Below the pieces are notes generated by a model. The model did not search any database, was not told where the DNA came from, and saw only the letters and a list, made by a program, of their open reading frames with translations. A program made the translations under genes and the position numbers. Shown here piece by piece: positions 23,001 to 34,782 of a stretch of DNA of 64,000 nt. Numbering within the stretch: position 1 is the first letter of the stretch; each line of letters begins with the position of its first letter. Source of the stretch: Oenanthe sinensis (lineage: Eukaryota > Streptophyta > Magnoliopsida > Apiales > Apiaceae); the NCBI GenBank assembly GCA_028671895.1, contig JAPMAC010000231.1, positions 14,224,001-14,288,000 on the forward strand, written 5' to 3'.

Positions 23001-23681
23001 GGTACAGAAGGTTATATTTGGAATGCAAATTGAAAGTGAGAGAGAGAAATACTTGAGTGAAAGTGATGAAGAGATACACTTGAGAGAGAGATATGGAGAG
23101 AAAGAGTGTAAACACCAACATAATGTAGTAGAAGTGAGGAAACCATAGACCAAACACTTACCCTTGCTACTTGCTACTTTTGAAAGAAAAGCTACTATGT
23201 TTTCCTAATCAATGACATGCGAGAGTCGTTTTTAGAAGACAAGTTATTCGAAAGATCATGGTCCATTGAAGGATTCCTCAAATAAGGACGATAATTTAGT
23301 AGACAAGAAAAAGAAGACAGTCTTATCGTCTGATCCATAGGGGAGAACTTAGGACAAGAAAAGAAAGAGAAGTTATCTTTTCCTTGGACTATAAGGGAGA
23401 AATCAGTGTTATCTTTGGAAGGAGTTGTCAGTGGAGGATTATAGAAAAAGAAAGTCTCAGTGGATGATTTCTAACCTAAGGGAGATAGGAAAAGAGAAGA
23501 CTCTTTCATTATTTATATAAGAAAGAGAAGAAGAAAAAGAAGCAGTATCACATTCTCAGGGGGAGAACATATATTTGAATTATGTTCAATGTTCTACTGA
23601 AGACGTTCCTAGGTATTTTGATTCATATGAAACTTTGCTCATTATAAGTTCTTTCAAGTTTAGAGCTCACAAATAGAGGAA
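23001..23681 (+). other. Purine-rich segment with four AGGGGGAG-like tracts
   Basis: No gene is seen. Purine-rich sequence contains four similar tracts: ATAGGGGAGAAC (23337-23348), AAGGGAGAAATC (23393), AAGGGAGATA (23478) and AGGGGGAGAAC (23558-23568). Repeated polypurine-tract-like motifs ahead of the 3' LTR have been described for Sireviruses, so this may be the 3' untranslated part of such an element. GA-rich microsatellite-like sequence lies at 23035-23110. Confidence 0.35.
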
Positions 23682-23900
23682 CACTACACCATAAATGGGC
23701 TAACGACACACTAATTCATGCTGTTGCAAGAAAAATATTGCAGTTGAGTAAAAAGTTTGATCCAGTGCAACACCATAAAATAAATGTTGTAATAAAATGG
23801 AACTATTGGTTTATTTAAACACTTTTTCATTTATGTTACATTAGTTTACATATAAACTGCTACATTGTATAAAAGTGTTGAAAAATACTAATAAAATTTT
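23682..23900 (+). mobile_element. CACTA-like transposon end
   Basis: The sequence CACTACACCATAAATGGGCT starts at 23682. CACTAC... termini of this form mark the CACTA (En/Spm) superfamily. No matching inverted end (…GTAGTG) was found downstream before element E, so only one end is present. The inner edge is not defined. Confidence 0.45.
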
Positions 23901-24775
23901 AAATCGCACGCGGGTCAAAATAAATAAAAGTATTGTATTAGACATCAAATGTACTATTACAAGCAAATACTGGTGTTAGAAGTTGTAAATATAAAAATTA
24001 AATATATTATTTGAAAATATACAATAATATTTAAAGTTATTTATATTTAAAACTTTAAAATAAATAATATATTATAAAATATTAAATAAATAAAATTTAT
24101 AAATATTAAATTGAATAATAAATTTTAAATTGAACTATAATTTTAAATTGAATTATAGATATTTTATATAACACTTTAAAATGATATAAATAATATAATT
24201 ATAAATTTTCAATTGAATTGTAGATATTTTATATAAATATGAAAATTTTAAATTTTAATAATTTATATATAAATTTTAAATTTAAAAATTAGGTAAAAAT
24301 TAAATTTTCTATATGACTATATATATTTTGATTAAAATATTTAAAATTAAAATAAAAAATAAATTAAAAGGTAGCGGGTTCGAGGTGAATATGTGAGAGG
24401 CAGTATATTTCCCCCTAAATTGAAAAGTAAACACAACTTTATACACTTAGAGTAAAAGACTTGGGCTTATTCTTCAATTAGGGTTCTATGCGGCTTCTTC
24501 TGTAACTCTATACACATCTTCTTTTCTCCACTTAGGGTTTTGGTTACTCAATTTAATTTTTTTCATTTACAGGTAATAGTAGGTTTTTTGGATCTCATGG
24601 TTTTAGATTTGCAGGTAATACATATCTCTATTTAGCTTTGCTTGTTTGCTATTTTGTTGGCTTGTTGTGCTATCTCTGTATTATGGACATATGGTTGGTA
24701 GTTTTTCATTAGTTTTGTTTAGAAGTTGGTTTCTTGATGTTAAATACTATACAAATTACTTTTATTGTGGCTATA
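23901..24775 (+). other. AT-rich filler followed by gene-leader-like sequence
   Basis: 23980-24370 is very AT-rich, with no coding signal. 24470-24775 changes character: it holds an 'attagggttctatg' leader-like stretch, CT-rich runs and splice-acceptor-like ends (tttcatttacag/gt at about 24572; gatttgcag/gt at about 24615). This resembles the 5' untranslated region and intron ends of a plant gene, possibly captured by the CACTA-like element. No exon protein can be recognised. The open frame that runs from 24646 into element E crosses the junction by chance. Confidence 0.3.
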
Positions 24776-25371
24776 GGGTGAATATAGGGTTACTTTCACA
24801 GAAGCAACTTAAGAAAAAGTTGAAGGCAGTCACTAAAAAAAACAAACCTAAAAAGGTAAAAAGAAATAGAAATGGCAAAGTAGGAATTACTAAGGAGAAT
24901 AACTATAAGTATATTCCTGATGCTCCTAGAAAAACCTGCTTTACTTGTGGCAATTCTAATCACCTTGGCATTGACTGCAAACAAAACAAAAAGAAGGAAC
25001 CTGAGAGATCTAGTTCTGAGGCTAGAAAACAAACTAGATATAGACCACCAAATCCCTACTTTCACTGTGGTAGTTTATGGCATTCAATTTATACATGCAA
25101 AGAATATCATAGTTTGTATTACAATTATTATGAACCATTGTCTCAACTAAATTTGTCTCCAAAACATGCTGTCAAACAAATTTATGTGATAAAATCTGAT
25201 AAAAGAAAAGTAAACTCTGACAGTATAAATTCTGAAAATGCAAACTCTGATAATGCAAACTCTGTTAACATAAACTCTGATAAAAATACTTCTGCTGCAA
25301 GAGTTAACAAGTTTCAAAAGAAAGGACCAAACTTGTTCGGGTCCCGAAACCTACTAATTAATTTGCATTAA
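24776..25371 (+). pseudogene. Element E gag, C-terminal part
   Basis: In frame from about 24776: IGLLSQKQLKKKLKAVTKKN, NRNGKVGITKENNYKYIPDA, then zinc knuckle CFTCGNSNHLGIDC and a second Cys/His motif FHCGSLWHSIYTC. The first block and first knuckle match the C-terminal half of the element F Gag. After the knuckles lies a linker of Asn-Ser-Asp/Glu repeats (about 25208-25290) encoded by the AAACTCTGA word. The upstream part of the same open frame (from 24646) is not element sequence. It ends at a stop (25369-25371) just before the protease. Confidence 0.7.
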
Positions 25372-27130
25372 CTGATTACAGGGAAACATGAAAAACATCT
25401 TAGTGATTGTTAGTTGATGTTCTGCACATATGACTGGAAACAAATATCTGCTTTCGGAGTTTGAAGAGAAGGTTGGCCCAGCAGTATCTTATGGAGATGG
25501 CAACATAGGAAGAACACTGGGATATGGTAATATTGTTATTGGAAATGTCATCATTGAGAATTTAGCTCTGGTTGAAGGACTCAAACATAATCTGTTATGT
25601 GTGAGTCAAATGACAGACAAAGATTATTCTGTGGAATTTCATGGAACTCATTATGAAGTAAAAAGCAAGAAGGATGGCAAAGTAATTCTTTTTGGTCACA
25701 GACATAACAACTTATTTGAAGCAAGCTTGGATGTAAACTCTGATTTTCCTTTAACTTGTTTACTTGGAAAGGCATCATCTTTGGAAAGCTGGAATTGGCA
25801 CAAAAAGCCATGTCACTTGAATTTTGGAAACATTAATGAATTGATGAAAAAGGATCTAGTAAGAGGTCTTCCAAAACTTTAATTTCATCCTGATGGACTC
25901 TGTGATTCATGTGAAAAGGCCAAACAAAAGAAGACATCTTTCAAGAGAAAAACTGAAAATTCTATTGATCAACCTTTTCATCTATTGCATCTTGATTTAT
26001 TTGGTCCTGTCAATATTATGTCCATTGGAAAGAAGAAATATACTCTAGTGATAGTTGATGATTACACTAGAATTACCTGAGTGTACTTTTTACATAAAAA
26101 GGATGAAACTACAGAGATAATTTTTGATCATATTGCAATGATTGAAAATGGATCACCATACAAGGTAAAAAATTTGAGGAGTGACAATAGAACAGAGTTT
26201 AAGAACTCTGTAATGGAGGAATTCTGCTCAACAAAAGGACTTATTCAAAAATTCTCAGCACCTGGCACACCTCAATAAAATGGTATAGTTGAAAGAAAGA
26301 ACAGAACTCTAATTGAAGCTTCCAGAATAATGCTAGAATGAGCAAAACTACCTACTTATTTTTAGGCAGAAGCTATGAATATTGCATGCATTACTTAGAA
26401 TTGAACTTTGATAAATAAGCATGGAATGACTCCATATGAAACTTTGAAGGGAAAAAATCCAAATGTTCAATACTTTCACATCTTTGGAAGCAAGTGTTTT
26501 ATTCTCAAAACAAACATCCTAAACAATTGAAAAAATTTGAACTCAAAGTAGATAAAGGAATTTTTGTTGGTTATGCTACAACTTCAAAAACCTCTTCAAG
26601 GGCATTCAAAGTGTTTAATTTAAGGACAATGGAAGACATGGAATCAATTATTGTCTCTTTTAATGAAGAAAAAATAGTTGGATTACATGATGAAGATGCT
26701 CAGGAAACTCTGAGATTTGAGAATGAATTGCAGAACACAAACTCTAAAAAGCTAAACTCTGATGAGTTAAACATTGTTGAACCAAACACTGGTGAATTAA
26801 ACTCTGATCCCTTAAACTTTAACTCAGAAATAATTGAAATAGAAATTGAGGATTCGGCACATGTTGAGGGGGAGAAACATCAATCAGTTACTGATATTGG
26901 AGAACAAACTTCAATTATTGAAATATCAGAGTTTGACCAAACTCTGGCTAACACAAACTCTGAAACCCTCAACTCTGACCAGTCAAAATCTGAAACCACA
27001 AATTCTGATCACTCAAACTCTGATCATTCAAATTCTGAGTACATAAACTCTGAGACATCAAACACTGATGGAAGCACAACTTCAAGGGGAGGATCAACAT
27101 CTACATGAGAATCATTCTATGAAGGCACAA
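25372..27130 (+). pseudogene. Element E protease remnant and integrase with long linker
   Basis: Traces of the aspartic protease lie at 25400-25520 (CSAHMTGNKYLLSEFEE; the catalytic Asp-Ser-Gly just before it is destroyed). The integrase zinc domain is at 25790-25900 (WNWHKKPCHLNFGNINELMK, DSCEKAKQKK). The catalytic core follows: LLHLDLFGPVN, LRSDNRTEFKNSVMEEF and [16 protein letters not shown] hold the three acidic residues. Stops lie at about 25880, 26078, 26276, 26338, 26362 and 26396, and the frame shifts near 26490. The integrase-to-RT linker (26700-27060) is an acidic Ser/Asn-rich stretch dense in the AAACTCTGA word. Confidence 0.75.
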
Positions 27131-28828
27131 ATCATGGGGGATCATCTACTTCAAGAAATTTTCCACATCCAAGAAAATGGACCAAATATCACACACCTGA
27201 CTTGATTATTGGTGATCTAGAAAGTGGAATACAGACAAGGAAAGTTACTCAGAATGAATGTCTATTTCATAGGTTTATTTCTGAAACAGAACCAAAGAAG
27301 GTTAAAGATGTTTTGAAGGATGCAGATTATGTTACTGTAATGTAGGAAGAATTAAATGAGTTTGAGAGAAATGAAGTTTGGACCTAGTTCCAAGGCCAAA
27401 GAATAGATCAATTGTTGGCACAAAGTGGATATTTAGAAACAAGACAGACTCTGATGAAATTATTACAAGGAACAAAGCAAGACTAGTTGCCAAAGGTTAC
27501 TCTCAACAGGAAGGTATTGATTATGATGAAACCTTTGCACCTGTAGCTAGACTTGAAGCAATTAGAATTTTTCTTGCTTATGCTGCACATAAGAAATTCA
27601 AGGCCTACCAGATGGATGTTAAAAGTACATTTTTAAATGGAGAACTTGAAGAAGAGGTTTATGTTGAACAACCACCTGGCTTTGTCAATCAAAAATATCT
27701 ATATCATGTCTATAGACTGGATAAAGCTATATATGGACTCAAACAAGCACCTAGAGCCTGGTGTGAACTCTGGCTCAATTTTTACTTGAATATGATTTTA
27801 CAAGAGGTACAATTACTAAAACCTTGTTTTATAGAACTCAAGGTAAGGATTTATTATTGGTTCAAATATATGTTGATGGTATTATATTTGGTTCCACTAA
27901 TGAGAAACTCTGTAAAAGATTTTCAAAGCTAATGCAGTCCAGGTATCAAATGAGCATGATGGGAGAATTGAGTTATTTTCTAGGGTTACAAGAGAAATAG
28001 ACTGATGAAGGTATCTTCATAAATCAGTCTAAATATACAAAGAATCTACTCATTAAATTTCAAATGAAAGACTCTGCATCTGCTATAACTCCAATGGCTA
28101 CTGCAACCAAGCTTGATCAAGACACTGAAGAACCTGTAGATATTACAGCATACAGAGGCATGATTGGATCACTTCTCTTTTTGACTGCAAGTAGTCCAGA
28201 TATTATGTTTGCAACCTGTCTTTGTTCTAGATTTCAGGAAAATCCAAGGGAACCTCATTTGATTGCTGTTAAGAGAATTTTTAGATATCTAAAAGGCACC
28301 ATTAATCTTGGCTTATGGTATCCTAGAGATTCTTATTTTAAATTAATAGGTTATTCAGATGCTGACTTTGCAAAATGCAAAATAGATAGGAAAAGCATAA
28401 GTGGCAGTTGTCAATTCTTACGAGGAAGAATTATGTCATGGTTTAGTAAGAAATAGAAATCAATCTCAACATCAACAGCAGAGGCTAAATATATAGCTGC
28501 AGGAAGCTATTGTGCACAAATCTTATCGATGAGAAATCAGCTGTTAGATTATGGTTTAAACTTTTCCAAAATTCCTATTTATTATGATAATCAAAGTGAT
28601 ATTGCAATGACAGGAAATCCATTTCAACATTCTCTGACAAAACACATCAGTATCAGATATCACTTCATAAGGCAACATGTCATGGAAGGAACAATTGAAA
28701 TGCATTTTATTCCCTCAGATCAAAAGTTAGCAGACATATTCACAAAGCCCCTATGTGAAGCAACTTTTACAAGATTGGCTTCTGAATTAGGAATGGTGAC
28801 AAGTGGATCAACTCTAGATGGGAAATAG
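27131..28828 (+). pseudogene. Element E reverse transcriptase and RNase H
   Basis: The RT includes [60 protein letters not shown] and [12 protein letters not shown]. The palm motif near 27870 is altered (the stretch reads [11 protein letters not shown] in one frame; Y-V-D-G remains in another), so the catalytic Asp pair is lost. RNase H reads GYSDADFAKCKIDRKSISGS, a TAG at 28454-28456, then IYYDNQSDIAMTGNPFQHSL and ADIFTKPLCEATFTRLASEL to a TAG at 28826-28828. Stops and a frameshift near 27930 break the frame. The RNase H C-terminus is complete, unlike in element F. Confidence 0.78.
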
Positions 28829-29441
28829 CAGACAATGAGATTTTATGATAAACTCTGTTAGAGTGTGTGGTAAACTCTGATCATTGGAACACCTAATCTC
28901 TGATCACAAGTTATCAGTGTTTATGGTAAACTCTATCAGAGTATATGGTAAACTCTGATTCAAATTTCAGTATACATGTTAAACTCTGTTTACTTTAAAC
29001 TCTGATTTACTTTAAACTCTGATTTACTTTAAACTCTGTTTGCTCTAAACTCTGATTTCAATATACATGTTAAACTTTGTTTTCTCTAAACTCTGATTAC
29101 ATGTTAAACTCTGAGATTTATTTATGATATCATATTTCATTATGTGACATCATAATTATTATTCTCTGATTGGACTAATCATAAGGCACGTGTATCTCAC
29201 ATTGATCGATTCATTTTTATACACAGATACACACACACTTGCTGTATTTTGAAAATTGTACTACTCATTTCTCTTCCAATAATTTCATGCCACGTGTCCC
29301 ATTATTCACTATATGCAATTGAGAGGGAATATTTTATTTCATATCTTCACTTTTAATTAATCACCTGCATCTTATTATTTTCTTTCTCTCTCGTTTCATA
29401 TAAACCCTAATTTCTTCATACCTGCTAATCTTTGTGTTTCA
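28829..29441 (+). other. Spacer between pol and extra ORF of element E with AAACTCTGA cluster
   Basis: Non-coding in all frames. 28848-29110 holds about 13 copies of AAACTCTG(A/T), several in near-tandem units (tttaaactctgattta repeated). 29110-29441 is an AT- and pyrimidine-rich leader ending just before the ATG of the extra ORF. The spacer also contains the sequence that would act as leader if the extra ORF were expressed from its own RNA. Confidence 0.6.
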
Positions 29442-32400
29442 ATGACATCTAAAGGTCTTTCATTCCAAAACTATACATTTGTTGCAACTAATTATATTTC
29501 CCTTCTAAATAAAACTGATTCACCTCAAGACTTTCATGTTATTCAAGATTTTTTACAAAACAACTATATTGGGTACGGTCTTCAAAAATCCAATAATTTC
29601 TCTGCTCAAACTCTGCTTAAAATCTGGTCGACTGCAAATTTCAATAATTCTAGTGATGATGATGATCCCATCATCACATTTATATGCAATGGGATTCATT
29701 CAATAACTCCTACAGTGGTTCGATATGCCCTTCATCTTCCAGAAATGGTTGTATATGATGATCTGGTTAATGATGAACAAATAAAGGAGTTCTTCAGAAC
29801 AATAGTCTATGAAGGTAATATATCTAAATTAGAGAGTTTGACAAGGCCCCATTTAAGAAGAAAATGGATCTTCTTCTTCGACTGCATTACAAGGGCTTTC
29901 ACAGCTAAATGCATGAATTTTGATGTCATTCCGCAGCTGTCTCAACAGATTGGGTATTCTCTAACCCACAATTTTAATTTTAATTTTCTATGTTTAATTA
30001 TTAGGCAATTAGCTAGTAAAATAGACGATGATGCACATACTATTTATTTTACTAGATTTCTACAATTAATTTTTAGCCACTTATTGCCTGATGTAAATTT
30101 TTAGAATGATCAGATTTTAGCTAGTTTTAGCATGAACAAGAGAATTTTTGTTGATTTAGCTAGGAAAGATGCAAATAAAGGGGAATGTAAGCTATATCAA
30201 ATATTTTATCCCACATGGGTCAGGCTTCTCTTAGATCAGAGAATGCCTATCATGTATGGGAGGGATTTCTTAATAGTGGCTATGGATCAGAGTTTAGCAC
30301 CCTCTGATTCTAACCCACGCCACTCACCAAACACTAACCAACAAACACTTTTGCCAACCTCTACATTCTCCTAAAAGACTGTAGGTATAACACAAACCAC
30401 TCAACATCAAGGCACTAGCAAAAGGAAGGGTAAATCAATAAAGGAGTCATCTTCTAAGAAAAGGAAATTGGTTGATGAAAAAACTGATTCTGAGGACAAT
30501 AATGAAGGGTTGGTTTTTCCTGTGAAGAAAGTTATAAAGAAGGCTTCTGAGAATCCTCCAGCACCTTATATGAAGCCATTCATAATAAATCCAATGCCAG
30601 AAATGGAAATGAAGAAAAAAAGATTGATCAAGGCTGCAATCTCTGAAGGTGTAAACACTGAAGGCATAAAGTCTGATGCATCAATAAACTCTGATAAAAT
30701 CTTAAACTCTGATGTTGTAATCTCTGATCAGCCAAAATCTGCTCAACTTCAAGTGCTAAACTCTGATGTTGTTATAAAGATTTCTGATAATGTTTAGGAA
30801 AGCAATGAAGAGTCTCTGGATGATATAGTAGATCAGAATGCTGATGAGTATGAATTTACATCTGAATTTGAAAAAGGAATAGCGCAGGCACCAGGACTTG
30901 CATTACCTGACCAAATAAACAGTAACATCGGTAGAATTGAGGTAGATGGTGATGCCAATAGAAAAAAAAATGATGAATTGGCTGAAATGGATGGTAATTG
31001 TCTTCATGTTAATCCTTTTACCAGTCCTGTAATCACCTTGGAAAATATTGATGCTGCAAGTGAAGTTGCTCCTGTGACAATCTCTGATTGTCCTGTTCAA
31101 TCTCCAAAACAAATTATCAAGGAGATATCATATGAAAGAGTAAGGGAGTTGATAGAAGAAGGAAGGAAGGAGATGGAAGCAAATAAATCAAAATCAACTC
31201 CAGTCTCTCCCAGTACAAAGCAATTTTCAAAAAAGAAGAAGAAGACAGTATCTTTTGGCCAAGACCCAAAAGAACTTGCCTCTCAAAGTGAGGTAGCAGT
31301 CATTGAAAGGTCATGCCCACAAGAACCTATTGATCAAAGTTCAACATCAGCCATTGAAGAAGAAATAAGTGAAGCCAGCAGGAATCAGGGGTACAACCCA
31401 AAAGAACCTTCAACTCAAAGGGTTGAAGAAGTTGTTAATGCCCCTGCCACATAAGAACCATCCAATCAAAGTTTGGATGCAGGCACAACATCTCTAAATG
31501 AAGATTCTGTTGTTGCTGATGCTGAGCAATCAAACTCTGAGACAATTCCATTGACAATCTCTGATGCTATCATGGTACAACCAATTTCTTCATAACAAAT
31601 GGAGACACCATCCACATCAACAAACACTCAATGTATAAACTCTGACTTTTCTTCAGAATTTACATTCTCTGATAGTATAAGTTCAGATTTTACCTTTTCT
31701 ATTTTAACTGGTGGGATGACCATGGCTAGTCCTGAAAAGGGTACCCCTATTCATGTGACTACAAATATCCTTTCTCAACCACCTCTTATTTCTGTAGGAC
31801 ATTGTATGTTGAGCATTTCTAGTAAGTCTGAGGTAAAATGTGTGAAAAACAGAATTAATAATAAGAGGCAGACACTGGATCTGGAAAAAGGAGAGATAGA
31901 ATTGAGAAATAAGTTAGTTACTTCTAGTGAGCAAAATCTAACTATTAAAAGTTATGATATGTGTGATGTGAGAAGTAATGAGATTACTTTAAAAGAAAAG
32001 AGTGATTTAGGAAGTTCTGTTATTTTTGCAGGTACTAAGAGTTTATCAGTCACCACAAACTCTGATTTACCAATCTCTGAAAATGCTGCAAACTCTGATG
32101 ATCAAGATGCATTATCTGATGAGCCTATCTTTGAAGATGAAGAAGTTACAGATCTTTCAATTCCCTACACTCAAAGGTACAACACAAAGAAATGGTCTGT
32201 TGATTCCTTTGATGCTCATGAAAGGCTGAAAATGGATTATCCTGATTATATGGAGGTTGAAACTCTAAAGGGAGAAATTGAAGCTGCCTTAGATGCAGAA
32301 GGTGTCAAAAGGGATTTCAGCTCAAAAGCAGGGCCATCAAATGAATATTTTCTCAACTCTCACATACAATCCATCTGGGATATATCTTGAAAATTTCCCA

Positions 32401-34154
32401 GTGAAGAAATTTCATGGCCTCATGTTCATGTACTTATCCAAAGGGCTGATAATGAAACAAACTCTGAAGAGATGAAGACTATTTTGAAGGCTACTACTAT
32501 ATTGTCCAAGGGACTTCACAATGAAGTTTGTGATCTTAAAGAATATGTCAACAAAACCACTACATCTGTTCAAACTGTTGTTATAACATCTCAACATGCT
32601 CTGGAATTGAAGCTCAAGAATGTTTCAACAAAACAAGATCCTTTGGAAGTAAAGATTGATAATCTTTCCACTACTTTCAATTCTCTGCAGAGCATGCTAC
32701 ATACAATTGTTGAAATTCTCACAGTCAGAAAAGGCAATGATGTCAGAAAGGGGGAGAAGGTGTCTATAGACAAATGCAAGGAGGATGTTGTACAAAAAGA
32801 TGACAAACATGATAATAAAGATCAAGGGAGTCATAAGGATGTGAAGCAAACTCTAAAGCAGCAAACTCTGATTGGAAAAACTCTGACAACCTCTCAAACT
32901 CTGATGTCATCAAAGTCTGAGATAAACTCTGACAATCAAACTCTAATAGATGAAGACTTGGAATTGGCAAAAAGGCTTGAAGAAGAAGAGAAGCTTGAGA
33001 AGATTGAAGAGCAAAATCTATAGGATGCAGAACTGGCAAGAAAATTATTTGAAGAAGAAAATCCAGGAATGGATCCAGTTGCTGTTGAAAAAGAATTGAA
33101 GAAATCTGGCACTGACAATGCTCAAGTCTAGAAGAAAAGAAAGTATGTGAAGAAAGCTCCAACACAAAGGAAGGCACCTGCTCAATAAAAGAAAATTGCA
33201 TCTAAGCCTGTCCAAGCCAAACCTACACAAGAAAAGACAAATCCAACTCCTGAAATCCAAACAAGGTCAACTTTAAGAATCTAGCAAAAAGCTCCGGTAA
33301 AACCAAAAACTCCTATCACTATGTCAGGAACTACATTTCTCCCAGGTGGATCAAGTTTTGAAGATGAAGAAGAGGAACAACAAACTCTAATCAGAAAGAA
33401 AAATCCTGATCTTCTGTGGACTAAATCTGAAACCTTAACTCTCAATGCCAGACCTGGTAAAAACAAGGGTGGTATTAGTGATTCTCAAGCCAAGGTCTAC
33501 AGGGGTGAAGCCAATGCTTTCTGAGATCCCTTTTCTTTAAAAGACAAGCCTGGGGAAGATTTGACGCAAGATCATCTAGACAAGCTTATATCTGTTAACA
33601 TAGTAAAAGACATTTTTGATAATGCACAAGCTAAGGAGATGCTTCTATATTTCTTGGAGAATGGAAGAGTTTTGAAAATTTCTGATGAAGATCTAATCCA
33701 GAAAGCATCTAAAGAACTTGAACATGCTCTTTATCTTCTCAATGATGAAAATGAAGCTACTTCCAGGTGGGCAAAAATATTTGAAGGAGTAATCAATGAA
33801 AAGAAGAAGAATGAGAGGCTGATGATGATACACTTTGAAGAATACAAACCTGGTTACTTGCTTGAAGATGGAACCGAAAAGGAAATGGCAAAAGGAGATG
33901 TAAAAGTCAAGATGGTATTAGGGATTCTTACACTAATTTTAAACACTGATGGAAAGAAGTCATGTTGCATTCCTTTTGATGAGAGGATGGAGAGATCATC
34001 AATATAAAATTTAAGAGCTGCTATATTTCATATTGATGACTCTTCTGATCAAATGAAAGAACTCAAGGAAAAGTTTGTTGAACTGCTGAAGAATGATGAG
34101 ATGAAGCTATTGGACAATTTTCTACAGGAAGACTTTTCTTACAGAAGGATTTAA
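29442..34154 (+). pseudogene. Element E extra (envelope-like position) ORF, 1571 codons with 12 stops
   Basis: One reading frame runs from ATG 29442 to TAA 34152-34154 with no frameshift, broken by 12 stops (ending 30104, 30374, 30797, 31454, 31595, 32390, 33023, 33131, 33188, 33284, 33524, 34007). The N-terminal about 250 codons form a conserved domain shared with F and G (RRKWIFFFDCITRAFTAKCM, then NKRIFVDLARKD..LYQIFYP). The middle is acidic and low-complexity, rich in the AAACTCTGA word. A helical coiled-coil-like part lies at about 32470-32730 (LKEYVNKTTTSVQTVVITSQ), followed by acidic and Lys-rich segments and a C-terminal block (33560-34150). The function is unknown to me. It lies where SIRE1-type elements have an envelope-like gene, but I see no signal peptide or membrane segment. 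Confidence 0.7.
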
Positions 34155-34241
34155 ACTAAGAATAAAGATTTAAACTCTAATGCATTTGTCTTCATAAATC
34201 TAACATCATAAGTAAAATTTATGTTTTACTTCATAAAGCAT

Positions 34242-34255
34242 AAATTGGGGGAGAT
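34242..34255 (+). other. Polypurine tract of element E
   Basis: AAATTGGGGGAGAT lies directly before the LTR start TGTTAGG. The same AAATNGGGGGAGAT form is found in F and G, so these elements share plus-strand priming signals. Confidence 0.75.
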
Positions 34256-34782
34256 TGTTAGGAAATAAACACTGATGTTGTCAGAAAATAACAGAATAGA
34301 GTTTATGTTGACATCATTAGAGATTAGGAAGTTGTCGGTCAGAGTTTACTCTATCAGAGAATACTCAATCAGAGTTTACTCTAACAGAGAATGCTTAAAT
34401 CAGAGAATAAAAATCGACAGAGTTTATCAATCAGAGTTTGTGAAGAAAACAGTCAAATCAGAGTATGATTAGGATAATGAAGAAGGAATCCAAATACAAG
34501 TCTATTGCCTTATTGAAGCTATTATTTTCATAATCTATTTTGTAATTGAATTATAACTGTGTCTATATAAATAAAGACATAGGTTAACATTATTGTAACT
34601 TTCAAGCCTTATCTTTCATAATCTAGCAGCTCTTAAGAACATTGATTTTCTTGAGAGAGTTTTGTACACAGTTGATTTTTAATACAAAACATTGTTTCCT
34701 TCATACTTGTGTTCATAATCGATTTACTTGATACTATTATATTCAAACCCCCTTCTATAATAGATAATCATCTAGGAAAACA
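34256..34782 (+). repeat. 3' LTR of element E
   Basis: A 527-bp LTR from TGTTAGG to GAAAACA. The U3 part (34300-34470) carries about nine TCAGAGTTT words, the reverse complement of the coding-region word. A TATA box (tatataaata, 34564-34573) comes next, then a CCCCCTTCTATAA end like the LTRs of F and G. The 5' partner LTR is missing. Confidence 0.75.

Larger units (their letters stand above)
24776..34782 (+). mobile_element. Element E: SIRE-type copia, 5'-truncated
   Basis: A plus-strand copia element of about 10 kb: end of gag, protease, integrase, RT, RNase H, spacer, a 1571-codon extra ORF, polypurine tract and 3' LTR. The 5' LTR and most of gag are missing, because homology to the Gag of element F starts abruptly at about 24776. 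An extra ORF downstream of pol is the mark of SIRE-type elements. Stops pervade pol and the extra ORF, so it is dead. A word close to AAACTCTGA is scattered over every part of the element, both coding and non-coding. Confidence 0.85.

Noticed and set aside
24646..24775. N-terminal part of the open frame that continues into element E gag
   Set aside because: Similarity to Gag starts only at about 24776. The upstream residues are hydrophobic read-through of non-element DNA.
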